From Kribbella italica (GTDB lineage: Bacteria; Actinomycetota; Actinomycetes; Propionibacteriales; Kribbellaceae), in assembly GCF_014205135.1 (NCBI RefSeq), contig NZ_JACHMY010000001.1:4774001-4838000 (forward strand): 64,000 bases of DNA, given 5' to 3'. The notes beneath the pieces were generated by a model. The model had not been told where the DNA came from. It was given only the letters and a program-made list of their open reading frames with translations, and made no database searches. Made by a program: the position numbers and the translations under genes. This document shows, in pieces, positions 49,101 to 56,901 of the stretch; position 1 is the stretch's first letter; every line of letters begins with the position of its first letter.

Positions 49101-50201
49101 ACCAACGCCTACCCTGACGTGGCCGATCCCAGACCAGCCACCCGGAGACTCACAGTGATTGTAGAAGTGGAGCCAGGGTGCGAGGGCTGAGTTGCGTTCT
49201 TGGTTGCTGGCGTAGAAGCGGGCGTAGGCCCAGCCGTCGGCCAGGGTGCGGTGGAATCGCTCGACTTTGCCGTTGGTCTGGGGCCGGTAGGGGCGGGTCT
49301 TCTTGGGTGTGATGCCTAGCGAGGTGCAGGTGTCGTGCCAGGTCCGGGAGCGGTAGGCCGAGCCGTTGTCGGACAGGACGCGTTCGGTGGTGATGCCATG
49401 GTCTGCGTACCAGGCCACGGCTCGGCGCAGGACTGCGGTGGCGGTAGCGGCCTTTTCGTCGGTGTGAATTTCGGCGTAGGACAGGCGGGAGTGGTCGTCG
49501 ACGACAGTGTGCAGGTAGCTGCGGCCGAGGCGGGGCCGTTGTATCGATCGCGGTCTCCGGTGCGTAAGGCGGTGGTGGTGCGGTGGTGTTTGCCTTGTTG
49601 CCTGCCGACGTAGCGGTGGCCTCCGCCGTCGGGAATGTTGCCGAACTTGGTGACGTCGACGTGCAGGACAGAGCCGGGGTGGTCGTGTTCGTAGCGGCGC
49701 AACGGTTCGCCGGTAACGCGATCGATGCGGGACAGGCGGCTGATCCGGCATCGCACGAGTACTGCGTGAACGGTCGAGGCCGGGACGCCGACGCGGCCGG
49801 CGATCTGGACCGGTCCAAGTCGCAGCCGCCATCGCAACCTGACGATCGTCCGGACCACATGTGGTGGTGTTTTGGTGGGACAGCGATGCGGTCGCGAGCT
49901 GCGGTCGTACATGCCGACTGGCCCCTCGGCCCGGTACCGGTCGGCCCATTTGCGGGCTGTTCTCGGTGCGACCATGAACATCTGCGCGGCCGCGGCGCAG
50001 GTCCAGCCTTGGTCAACGATCAAGCGTGCCAGTCGCAGACGTGCGTGGAGTCAGTGCGGCATTAACGTGGGACATGAAGGCCTCCTGGTGGTGAAGCGGT
50101 TCCTTAGACAGCTCCACTTCATAACCGGAGGCCTTCGCCTGTCGCAACGACCCGCCGACTCACCAGCCTCCAGGACAACCTCCCTGGACATTACAACTAG
50201 G

Positions 50202-50378
50202 TCAGTCGTCGGCGGGTTTCGTCCCGTCGTCGTGCAGGACCTCGCGGTCGGCCAGGCCGGAATCCTCGACGGCGCCGTCGCGTTCCAGGGCCTCGTTGAT
50301 CTCCGAGTCGGTGACCGAGTGGGTCTTCTCGAACCGGGTCGGGGTGAGGTTCTCGTAACGGTTGCTGGGATTCGTCAT
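50202..50378 (-). CDS. Small hydrophilic protein (58 residues)
   Basis: Reads MTNPSNRYENLTPTRFEKTH, SVTDSEINEALERDGAVEDS, GLADREVLHDDGTKPADD. AGGAGGG precedes the ATG. Highly charged, probably disordered. The IS481 target duplication (ACTAGG) begins next to its stop, so the insertion spared the gene. Divergent from the PadR gene. Confidence 0.7.
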   Translation of the reverse strand: MTNPSNRYENLTPTRFEKTHSVTDSEINEALERDGAVEDSGLADREVLHDDGTKPADD

Positions 50379-50460
50379 CGCACATCCCTCCTAAGGCATT
50401 GAACACCTCAGGTACCCGGTGGCACACCACCTCATTGCCATCCCCTTGGGTGACGACCGT

Positions 50461-50476
50461 TCGCGATATATCGTCG
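50461..50476. promoter_or_regulatory. Palindrome CGATATATCG upstream of padR
   Basis: A 10-bp perfect palindrome (50464-50473) in the 153-base divergent region. AT-rich core palindromes of the ATATATCG type are known operators of PadR regulators, so autoregulation is likely. Confidence 0.55.
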
Positions 50477-50531
50477 AACTATCGCAACCTCTGGGCAAGC
50501 AACCTCTGGGCGAGAGAGACGGTGGTCGGAG

Positions 50532-51230
50532 ATGGGTGGATCGGCGTACGCGGCGGGCTGGCCGTTCGGGCAGTTCGGGCAGGGACAGTTCGGGCGGGGA
50601 CAATTCGGCCGCGGGTGTTCGTCGTTCGACGAACTGAAGGAAGAGCTGCTGGCCGCGATGACCGGCCGGCAACGGCACGGCGGGCATCACCAGGCCTTCG
50701 GTGGCATGTGGGGCCCGATGTTCGGCGGACCGCCGTGGGCCGGAGGCCCGGGTCCGCGCGGCTGGCGGCAGTCGAAGGCGCGGCGCGGCGACGTACGGGC
50801 CGCGATCCTCGCCGTACTGGCCGAGGAGTCGATGAACGGCTACCAGATCATCCAGGTCGTGGCCGAGCGCAGTGGCGGGGCCTGGAAACCCAGCCCTGGT
50901 TCGATTTATCCGACTCTGCAGCAGCTCGAGGACGAGGGGCTGGTGACGGCCGACGCGGCGACCGGGCGGCGGACGTTCTCACTGACCGACGAGGGACGCG
51001 CGTACGTCGCCGAGCACGCCGACGAGGTGTCGGCACCGTGGGAGGCGATGAGCGCCGGCGCGGACGACGACGAGAACGGGCTGAAGCCGTTGCTCGGCCA
51101 GGTCGGCGGGGCGCTGTGGCAGGTGCTCGCGACCGGGACCCCGGAGCAGCAGGCCAAGGCACGCAAGGCGTTGATCGAGCTGCGCCGCACGCTGTACGGA
51201 ATCCTCGGCGACGACGAGCAGGACCGATGA
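50532..51230 (+). CDS. PadR-family transcription regulator with Gly/Phe-rich leader
   Basis: 232 residues. An N-terminal region with FGQGQFGRGQFGRG repeats and a Gly/Pro/Trp-rich linker (HQAFGGMWGPMFGGPPWAGG) precedes the PadR winged helix: DVRAAILAVLAEESMNGYQIIQVV, SPGSIYPTLQQLEDEGLVTA, GRRTFSLTDEGRAYV. The C-terminal helices mediate dimerisation. The gene ends in a TGA overlapping the next start (ATGATG). Confidence 0.92.
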   Translation: MGGSAYAAGWPFGQFGQGQFGRGQFGRGCSSFDELKEELLAAMTGRQRHGGHHQAFGGMWGPMFGGPPWAGGPGPRGWRQSKARRGDVRAAILAVLAEESMNGYQIIQVVAERSGGAWKPSPGSIYPTLQQLEDEGLVTADAATGRRTFSLTDEGRAYVAEHADEVSAPWEAMSAGADDDENGLKPLLGQVGGALWQVLATGTPEQQAKARKALIELRRTLYGILGDDEQDR

Positions 51231-51754
51231 TGCCCTTCCCGGAGCGGCTGGGTCCGGAGCGGCTGGGTCCGGAGCGGCTCGGGCCGGAGCAGCTCAGGCC
51301 GGAGCAGCTCGGCCCCGAGCGGCTCGGATCAACGCGAACGGGCTCGCTGCGGATCGGCGACGCCGAGCGCGACCGGGCCGTCGCGGCGCTCGGCGACCAC
51401 TTCGTCGCGGGACGCCTGACGCAGGACGAGTTCGAGGAGCGCAGCGAGCGGGCGACCAGGGCCCGGTACGACGACGAGCTCGCGCCCCTGTTCGCCGACC
51501 TGCCCGACGAGACCGCGGTGGTGCAGGCCGCCGGGCGGCAGCCCGCGTGGGCCGCCGGTCGCGGCAGGCCGCCGTCCTGGGTGGCGCAGGGCCGCCCGCC
51601 GGCGTTCCTGTTCGTCCTGCCGTTCCTGATGGTCGGCCTCGTCATCGCCAGCGTCTCGTTCGCGGCGCCGTGGGTGCTGTGGGTGTTCTTCTGGATCGCC
51701 TTGTTCGGCGGCCCGATGCACCACCGCCGGCACCGCCACGGCCAGCGCCACTGA
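51227..51754 (+). CDS. DUF1707-type membrane protein with GPERL repeats
   Basis: 175 residues. Residues 5-33 are pentapeptide repeats (LGPERLGPERLGPEQLRPEQ), encoded by a 15-bp DNA repeat. Then LRIGDAERDRAVAALGDHFVAGRLTQDEFEERSERA, the DUF1707 signature, and two membrane segments near residues 128-165 (FLFVLPFLMVGLVIASVSFAA, WVLWVFFWIALFGG). It overlaps the PadR stop, so the regulator and this protein are made together. Confidence 0.85.
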   Translation: MMPFPERLGPERLGPERLGPEQLRPEQLGPERLGSTRTGSLRIGDAERDRAVAALGDHFVAGRLTQDEFEERSERATRARYDDELAPLFADLPDETAVVQAAGRQPAWAAGRGRPPSWVAQGRPPAFLFVLPFLMVGLVIASVSFAAPWVLWVFFWIALFGGPMHHRRHRHGQRH

Positions 51755-51833
51755 TCGGCCCCGCGGTCGCCGTACGGCGCACGTCGCCGTACGGCGAGCG
51801 TCGGCGCGATGCACCGGACGGCACTGAAGGTCG

Positions 51834-52001
51834 CTAGGGCATGTCTCCCGATTCCCGCCGTAGCGAGCAGGTGCTCGGTGCGGTAGCTCGGAGTGCTGGA
51901 GTGAAGCCCTCGATGTTCTTCCATCGTGGGCTTTGCTCCAGTGCTCCGAGGTGCCGTGCCGAGTGCCGCGCAGTAGGCGGGAATCGGGAGACATGCCCTA
52001 G
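51834..52001. mobile_element. MITE-like foldback element (168 bp)
   Basis: 26-bp perfect inverted ends (51834-51859 and 51976-52001; CTAGGGCATGTCTCCCGATT...). The inner arms also pair almost fully, with a 6-base loop (TTCTTC, about 51915), so the whole element folds into one hairpin of about 80 bp. Most mismatches are C/T or G/A changes that leave G-U pairs. No coding frame inside. It lies between the DUF1707 gene and the LmeA-like gene. Confidence 0.75.
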
Positions 52002-52011
52002 GCTCCCGCCC

Positions 52012-52749
52012 GTGAGTACTCGCGAAGTGCGTCCGAAGCCGCGCCGCCGGGGACGTGGGTTCCTGATCTTTCTGGTGATCGTGCTGATCATCCTCGTGGT
52101 CGGGGACCGGGTGGCGGAGTCGGTGGCCGAGAAGCGGCTGGCGACCGAGGCGGTCAACGAGGCGGCGCAGTACGACGTGACCGCGGCGAGCACGACGGCG
52201 GAGGTCGGCGGCTTCGGGTTCCTGCCGCAGCTCGCGCAGGGCGAGTTCTCCGAGATCACCGTGACGATGGACCAGCCGAGCGTCTCGAAGGTGTCGGCCG
52301 AGGAACTGACGATGGTGATGAAGGGGATCCAGATCCCCCGCGAGCTGCTGACCGGCGACACGAGCGCGACGGTGACGGTCAGCCGCGCCGACGTACACCT
52401 GACGATGTCGCCGGCCGCGCTGACCAAGCTGACGTCGGCGGCGAGCGGGATCGAGGGGCTGAACCTGTCGGCGATCGGTGAGAAGCTGCAGGCGAAGCTG
52501 ACCGTGCGCGGGTACGACGCGACGGCGACCGTGCGGCCGGAGGTGCGGAACGGGCGGATCGGGTTGATCGTGGAGAACCTGCCGGACGGCGTGCCGTCGC
52601 AGGTTCGGACAGTGGTCACCGCGCTGCTCGCGCGCGGGGTGCGGATTCCGGATCTGCCGTTCGGGGCGCGGGTGACCGGGGCGGACGTCCAGGGTCAGTC
52701 GTTGCTCGTGACCGCGACAGCGACGGACGTGAAGCTCTCCGGGTCCTGA
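52012..52749 (+). CDS. LmeA-family (DUF2993) lipid-binding protein
   Basis: 245 residues from GTG 52012. A membrane anchor near residues 16-34 (FLIFLVIVLIILVVGD) is followed by VAEKRLATEAVNEAAQY, GGFGFLPQLAQGEFSEITVTM and EELTMVMKGIQIPRELL, as in LmeA/DUF2993 proteins, which bind phospholipid outside the membrane and take part in lipomannan elongation in mycobacteria. The role here is inferred. The MITE ends 10 bases before the start. Confidence 0.85.
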   Translation: MSTREVRPKPRRRGRGFLIFLVIVLIILVVGDRVAESVAEKRLATEAVNEAAQYDVTAASTTAEVGGFGFLPQLAQGEFSEITVTMDQPSVSKVSAEELTMVMKGIQIPRELLTGDTSATVTVSRADVHLTMSPAALTKLTSAASGIEGLNLSAIGEKLQAKLTVRGYDATATVRPEVRNGRIGLIVENLPDGVPSQVRTVVTALLARGVRIPDLPFGARVTGADVQGQSLLVTATATDVKLSGS

Positions 52750-52755
52750 CGGCCG

Positions 52756-53034
52756 CTACGCCGTACGGGCGCGTTGCTCGCGCTCGGCACAGGTCGAGCA
52801 CAGCTGCCGTCCGCCGAGCCGACGGATCCGCCGCCGGGCCGCCCAGCCGAGTCCCGACGGAGCCCCGCACGCACTGCAGCTCTTGCCGTCGGTCCGCCCG
52901 CCGGCCTTGCGCCACTCGGGGAGCAGCCCGATCGTGCACGTCGTACAGACCGCGCCGCGTGCCTCCCGCACGTTGCGCTGATAGATCCGGTCCCGAGGAT
53001 CGATCTCCGCCGCGCACCCCTCACACGTCACCAT
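52756..53034 (-). CDS. Zinc-ribbon-like protein (92 residues)
   Basis: Four Cys pairs: VTCEGCAAE, VCTTCTIGL, SCSACGAPSG, LCSTCAERE, enough for two zinc sites. ATG 53034. Probably soluble; a DNA/RNA-binding or adaptor role is possible. Convergent with the LmeA-like gene. Confidence 0.75.
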   Translation of the reverse strand: MVTCEGCAAEIDPRDRIYQRNVREARGAVCTTCTIGLLPEWRKAGGRTDGKSCSACGAPSGLGWAARRRIRRLGGRQLCSTCAEREQRARTA

Positions 53035-53052
53035 GCGGCCCAGGCTAGATCC

Positions 53053-54003
53053 CTATGGGCGCAGCACCAGCTTCCCCCTCGTACGGCGTGCCAGCAGGTC
53101 TTCGTGAGCGCGCCGCGCCTCGGCCAGCGGGTACTCCTCTCCCACCAGCGGGCTCAGCCGATCAGTCGCCGCCAGGTCCAACAGCTCTAGCAGCGGAGCC
53201 CTGTACGCCGTGGTGTCGGCGATCGCCGGCACGAGCCAGAAGCCCGCGACGGCCAGGTTCCGGTCGGCCAGCTCGGACGGGTCGACCAGTGGGCGCCCGG
53301 CGCGGGCAGCCGTCCCGTAGCTGACCAGCCGGCCGAATCCGCCGAGCACCTGCAGGGCCGCGGCGAAGGTCGGCCCACCGGTGGAGTCGAGCACGATGTC
53401 GACGGGCTGACCGTCGTTGGCGACCCGCACCCGGTCGGCGTACTCGTCGGGATCGCTGTCGACGGCCACGTCGGCACCCAGCTTCAGCGCCAGCTCGCGC
53501 TTCGCTGGAGTCGAGGCGACGGCGATCACCCGGCCCGCCCCGAAGTGCCGGGCCAGCTGGACCGCCAGCGTGCCGACCCCGCCGGCGGCGGCGTTGACGA
53601 CGACGGACTCCCCTGGACTCATCCGGGCACTACTGCGCAGCAGGTGCCAGGCGGTCAGGCCCTGGACGAGCAGCGCAAGCGCCGGGCCGTCGCCGAGGTC
53701 AGCTGGTACGTCGACTGCGCGGTCGGCCGGCACTGCGACGTACTCCGCGTAGCCGCCACCGGTGAAGACCGGCGCGAGCACACGGCGGCCGTCCGGCGTA
53801 CGGCCGACGACCTCGACGCCGGGGACGAGCGGGAGCTTCGGGCCGCCGCGGTACGAGCCGTCGGTGCGGTGGGTGTCGGCGAAGTTGACGCCGGCGGCGC
53901 TCACCTCGACCAGCAGCTCGCCGGGACCTGCTGCTGGTGTCGGCAGCTCTGCCGGGACAAGGACTTCGGGACCGCCGAATCTCGTGACCTGGATCGCTCG
54001 CAT
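53053..54003 (-). CDS. Zinc-type alcohol dehydrogenase-like / quinone reductase (MDR)
   Basis: 316 residues. MRAIQVTRFGGPEVL, GVNFADTHRTDGSYRG (no catalytic zinc Cys) and the NADPH-binding VVVNAAAGGVGTLAVQLARHFGA near residues 140-162 are typical of quinone oxidoreductases (QOR). Reduces quinones or enones with NADPH. Lies 18 bases after the zinc-ribbon gene start. Confidence 0.92.
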   Translation of the reverse strand: MRAIQVTRFGGPEVLVPAELPTPAAGPGELLVEVSAAGVNFADTHRTDGSYRGGPKLPLVPGVEVVGRTPDGRRVLAPVFTGGGYAEYVAVPADRAVDVPADLGDGPALALLVQGLTAWHLLRSSARMSPGESVVVNAAAGGVGTLAVQLARHFGAGRVIAVASTPAKRELALKLGADVAVDSDPDEYADRVRVANDGQPVDIVLDSTGGPTFAAALQVLGGFGRLVSYGTAARAGRPLVDPSELADRNLAVAGFWLVPAIADTTAYRAPLLELLDLAATDRLSPLVGEEYPLAEARRAHEDLLARRTRGKLVLRP

Positions 54004-54061
54004 GTCTTCACGCTAGGCATTCGGTTAGTCGCGCGGCAGGTGTCCCACCTAGTGGACGTTA

Positions 54062-54316
54062 CTAGTTGCTTGAGGCAACGGTGTTGAGACGGCGGAGGAC
54101 GAGCAGGCCGCCGATCGCGGGAATGAGGGCAAGGAGCTTGGTGTTCGTGGCGGCTTGCACTGTGCGGGCGGTGAGGATGACGACGAGCAGGTAGCAGCAG
54201 CCGTGGATCGGGCCGATCAGGGAGGAGACGGCCGGCCAGTGGACGGTGAAGACGTTGGTGAACAGGATGACCAGGGAGACGACCTCGGCGGTCGCGGCGG
54301 CTCGGAGGGGGTTCAT
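54062..54316 (-). CDS. DUF3817-like membrane protein
   Basis: 84 residues from ATG 54316 with AGGAG upstream. RAAATAEVVSLVILFTNVFTVH, SSLIGPIHGCCYLLVVILTA and KLLALIPAIGGLLVLRRLN form three membrane helices with the GPIHG motif of DUF3817. Two bases after the preceding gene. Confidence 0.82.
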   Translation of the reverse strand: MNPLRAAATAEVVSLVILFTNVFTVHWPAVSSLIGPIHGCCYLLVVILTARTVQAATNTKLLALIPAIGGLLVLRRLNTVASSN

Positions 54317-54318
54317 GG

Positions 54319-54768
54319 TCAGACTCCTGTCGTCGAGCCGGGGCGGGTGATCATCAGGACGGTGACGGTGGCCCAGAGCAGGTTGAACAGGCCCGCGTGC
54401 ATGGCGAGGCGGGCAGGGGTCTTCTCGTCGGGCGTGGTGGTCAGAACGCGTTCCTGGCCAGGGAGAACGAGCAGGACCAGTACGGCGGCCGCGATGGCCG
54501 TGAGGGCGATCGAGATGATCAGCCAGGGGTCGCCGAGCACGTCGAGGCTCTGAGCCGTCGCGAGGCCGAACGCGGGTACGACGATGCCGACGACGGCGTA
54601 GATCCGGCAGATCTTGTGCAGGGTCCGCAGTTCGGCGACCTCGCGTTCTGCTCCGTCGTCGGCCAGCAGGCGGCGGGTGGCCGCGGGGAAGCGGCTGGCG
54701 GCTACTGCCACGGGGCCGATGGCGAGGATCGCCGCGATGACGTGGATCGAGAGCAGCAGCTTGGTCAC
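54319..54768 (-). CDS. Four-helix membrane protein (DUF2269-like)
   Basis: 149 residues from GTG 54768. LLLSIHVIAAILAIGPVAVAA contains the His typical of DUF2269, followed by RIYAVVGIVVPAFGLATA, LIISIALTAIAAAVLVLLVLP and AGLFNLLWATVTVLMI. Function unknown; co-transcribed with the DUF3817-like gene. Confidence 0.8.
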   Translation of the reverse strand: MTKLLLSIHVIAAILAIGPVAVAASRFPAATRRLLADDGAEREVAELRTLHKICRIYAVVGIVVPAFGLATAQSLDVLGDPWLIISIALTAIAAAVLVLLVLPGQERVLTTTPDEKTPARLAMHAGLFNLLWATVTVLMITRPGSTTGV

Positions 54769-54910
54769 GGGTGGACGGTAGCGGCGTACGCGCCTCGGGA
54801 GGAACTGGCTGGACAGCCAGACTGCAACGGATTCTGGCCACCGGTCATGGCGAGGCGATTTGTCGATACCAGGCGTTGGCTGGAATCAGCAGGGCATCTA
54901 CAATCCAGCC

Positions 54911-55885
54911 ATGCACACCGTGGCCGTGCTCGCTCTCGACGACGTGATCCCGTTCGATCTGGCGACGCCGATCGAGGTGTTCAGCTGGGCGCGGCTGCCG
55001 GACGGGCGAGCGGCGTACGAGGTGAAGGTCTGCGGCGCGACCCCCTCGGTGAGCGCCGGCGCGTTCGCGCTGCAGCCGCCGTACGGGCTGGAGGCGCTGG
55101 GCGAGGCGGACACGATCGTCCTGCCGGGCTGCCGCGACTTCGACCGTCCGATCCCGCCTCAGGTGCTCGACGCGCTCCGCGACGCCGCGGGACAGGGCAC
55201 GCGGATCGCGTCGATCTGCGTCGGCGCGTTCGTCCTCGCCGCGACCGGGTTGCTCGACGGGCAGCGCGCCACGACGCACTGGTTCGCCGCCGATGTGCTG
55301 ACCGAGCGCCACCCGGCGATCGACGTCGATCCGAACGTGCTCTACGTCGACAACGGCCAGTTCCTCACGTCAGCAGGCGCGGCCGCGGGGCTGGACCTCT
55401 GCCTGCACGTCGTACGCCGGGACTACGGCTCGGCCGTCGCCGCCGATGCCGCCCGGACGGCGGTGATGCCGCTGGAACGGGAAGGTGGGCAGGCGCAGTT
55501 CATCGTGCACGACCAGCCGCCGACTCCCCGCGGCTCCGAGTTCGAACCGCTGCTGCGCTGGATGGAGGAGCACTGCGCGCGTGACCTCAGCCTGGAGGCG
55601 ATCGCCGCGCAGGCCGGCATGAGCACCCGCACGCTGAACCGCCGCTTCCGCGAGCAGACCGGGACCACTCCCCTGCAATGGTTGCTGCGGACCAGGATCC
55701 GCCGCGCGCAGTCGTTGCTCGAGGCGACCAGCCAGCCGGTCGACCGCATCGCCGGCCGCGTCGGCTTCGGCTCCCCCAGCGCCTTCCGCGAACGCTTCAA
55801 GCGCGTCGTCGGCACCAACCCGCACGCCTACCGCGCGGCCTTCCGCCAGTCCGACCCGGCCGTACGGCGGGCAGCCCCCGCCTGA
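54911..55885 (+). CDS. GlxA-type AraC-family regulator (DJ-1/PfpI sensor)
   Basis: 324 residues from ATG 54911. Residues 1-190 form a DJ-1/PfpI-like domain (VAVLALDDVIPFDLATPIEVF, IASICVGAFVLAATGLLDG with the nucleophile-elbow Cys); then two AraC helix-turn-helices: LSLEAIAAQAGMSTRTLNRRF and DRIAGRVGFGSPSAFRERFKR. Regulates unknown genes in response to small molecules. Divergent from the two membrane-protein genes. Confidence 0.93.
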   Translation: MHTVAVLALDDVIPFDLATPIEVFSWARLPDGRAAYEVKVCGATPSVSAGAFALQPPYGLEALGEADTIVLPGCRDFDRPIPPQVLDALRDAAGQGTRIASICVGAFVLAATGLLDGQRATTHWFAADVLTERHPAIDVDPNVLYVDNGQFLTSAGAAAGLDLCLHVVRRDYGSAVAADAARTAVMPLEREGGQAQFIVHDQPPTPRGSEFEPLLRWMEEHCARDLSLEAIAAQAGMSTRTLNRRFREQTGTTPLQWLLRTRIRRAQSLLEATSQPVDRIAGRVGFGSPSAFRERFKRVVGTNPHAYRAAFRQSDPAVRRAAPA

Positions 55886-55958
55886 CCTGGCGGCGCGAAG
55901 CGCGCGCCCGTCGTACCGGCGCCGGTTCGCCAACCGCCGTGCTGGGTACTTCGGGGGC

Positions 55959-56636
55959 ATGAATGACACGCGCCTGATCGAAACCGCCCGGTTGCTGAGC
56001 CGCGCGCTCACGCCCGGCGATCTCGACCACACGCTGAGCCAGATCACGCACGCGGCGGTCACGATGATCCCCGGGGTCGAGTACGCGAGCATCACCGTGC
56101 TGCAGAGCGACGGCAAGCTCGGCACCAGCGCCCCGACCGACCAGCGGCTGCTGCCGCTCGACGCCGCGCAGTACGAGTTCCGCGAAGGCCCGTGCTACTA
56201 CGCGGCCGTCGACGCCGTACACATCATCTCCCCCGACCTCGCCCGCGACACCCGCTTCCCCCGCTACGCCGCGGTCGCGGTGGCCGCCGGAATCAAGTCC
56301 CAGGCGGGCCTGCGCCTCTTCGACGCCCCCAAGTCCCAGGGCGCGCTGAACCTGTACGCCACCGAGATCGGCGCCTTCGAGGACTTCGAGGCGATCAGTG
56401 CCCTGTTCACCCACCAGGCCGCGACCGCGATCGCGTACGCCCAGGAGATCGACGACCTCCAACAGGCCATCCACACCCGCGGCACCATCGGCCAGGCCGT
56501 CGGCATCGTGATGGAGCGCTACCAACTGAACGACGAACGAGCCTTCGCCTTCCTGACCCGCCTCTCCCAGGACCACAACATCAAACTCCACCGCGTCGCC
56601 GAAGAACTCGTCAAAGAACTAGACCAACGCGCCTGA
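55959..56636 (+). CDS. GAF-ANTAR antitermination regulator
   Basis: 225 residues. A GAF domain (residues about 15-155: ITHAAVTMIPGVEYASITVL, YEFREGPCYYAAVD, GIKSQAGLRLF) is joined to a C-terminal ANTAR domain (LQQAIHTRGTIGQAVGIVMER, AFAFLTRLSQDHNIKLHRVAEELV). ANTAR binds paired RNA hairpins to prevent termination; GAF gives ligand control. Single gene, ended by repeats and a strong hairpin. Confidence 0.93.
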   Translation: MNDTRLIETARLLSRALTPGDLDHTLSQITHAAVTMIPGVEYASITVLQSDGKLGTSAPTDQRLLPLDAAQYEFREGPCYYAAVDAVHIISPDLARDTRFPRYAAVAVAAGIKSQAGLRLFDAPKSQGALNLYATEIGAFEDFEAISALFTHQAATAIAYAQEIDDLQQAIHTRGTIGQAVGIVMERYQLNDERAFAFLTRLSQDHNIKLHRVAEELVKELDQRA

Positions 56637-56716
56637 CAGAGGGGATAGAGGAGGAGCCCACCGCCCCCGACGGCCAGGCGCTCCGCGCCCGCCGGGCGTC
56701 TTCGCCGCGCCCCGCC

Positions 56717-56810
56717 CGACCACCGCCGAAGGCGGTAGGTCCCCCGGGCCCCCGGCCTCCCCACCTCTTCACCACCCGCCCCGCGCGACCACCGCCGAAG
56801 GCGGTAGGTC
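56717..56810. repeat. Two copies of a 25-bp hairpin repeat
   Basis: CGACCACCGCCGAAGGCGGT plus AGGTC at 56717-56741 and 56786-56810 (period 69). Each contains the hairpin ACCGCC-GAA-GGCGGT. In the 265-base gap after the GAF-ANTAR gene; it resembles REP-type intergenic repeats. Confidence 0.65.
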
Positions 56811-56855
56811 TTCTGGGCGGCCGGCCTCCTCCTCACACCTACCACTGCGAACGCA

Positions 56856-56889
56856 CCCCGGGCCCGGCGCTGTGGCGTCGGGCCCGGGG
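56856..56889. terminator. Strong 11-bp G/C hairpin between convergent genes
   Basis: CCCCGGGCCCG (56856-56866) and CGGGCCCGGGG (56879-56889) are exact inverted complements with a 12-base loop, lying 12 bases from the stop of the leftward glycosidase gene. It can terminate from both sides. Confidence 0.8.
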
Positions 56890-56901
56890 GTTCAGGTGGG
56901 A

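Larger units (their letters stand above)
47772..49153 (-). mobile_element. IS110-family element nested in IS481
   Basis: Inserted between the codons for FYNH and HRPH of the IS481 transposase; the target reads TACAATCA-CC-ACCGACC across the junctions. About 1.38 kb, no inverted repeats, no target duplication, as is normal for IS110. Transposase ORF in the left part of the window and a 300-base noncoding 5' part. Confidence 0.88.
47696..50075 (-). pseudogene. IS481 transposase, interrupted and frameshifted
   Basis: Reading leftward from ATG 50075: MSHVNAALTP, one base lost, then RLRLARLIVDQGWTCAAAAQMF (HTH), VLHVDVTKFG (first Asp), one C lost in a C-run near 49530, then RSYLHTVVDDHSRLSYAEIH, VLSDNGSAY (second Asp), NGKVERFHRT (Glu) and WLHFYNH at 49155. 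The reading resumes after the IS110 at 47771 with RPHTAIGGQPPITRLTNLPG and stops in the target duplication. Not functional. Confidence 0.88.
47701..50195 (-). mobile_element. IS481-family element, split by an IS110-type element
   Basis: Ends are 20-bp inverted repeats: TGTGATGTCCAGGGAGGTTG at 47701-47720 and its complement with one change at 50176-50195. They are flanked by the 6-bp direct repeat ACTAGG (47695-47700 and 50196-50201), a target-site duplication. Without the inserted IS110 (47772-49153) the element is about 1.1 kb, the normal size for IS481. Confidence 0.9.

Noticed and set aside
49067..49163. Reading agtgattgta repeats as a simple deletion footprint
   Set aside because: One copy is the target at the IS110 junction and the other lies in its 5' noncoding part, with complementary partners for the other guide positions; a bridge-RNA guide explains it better.
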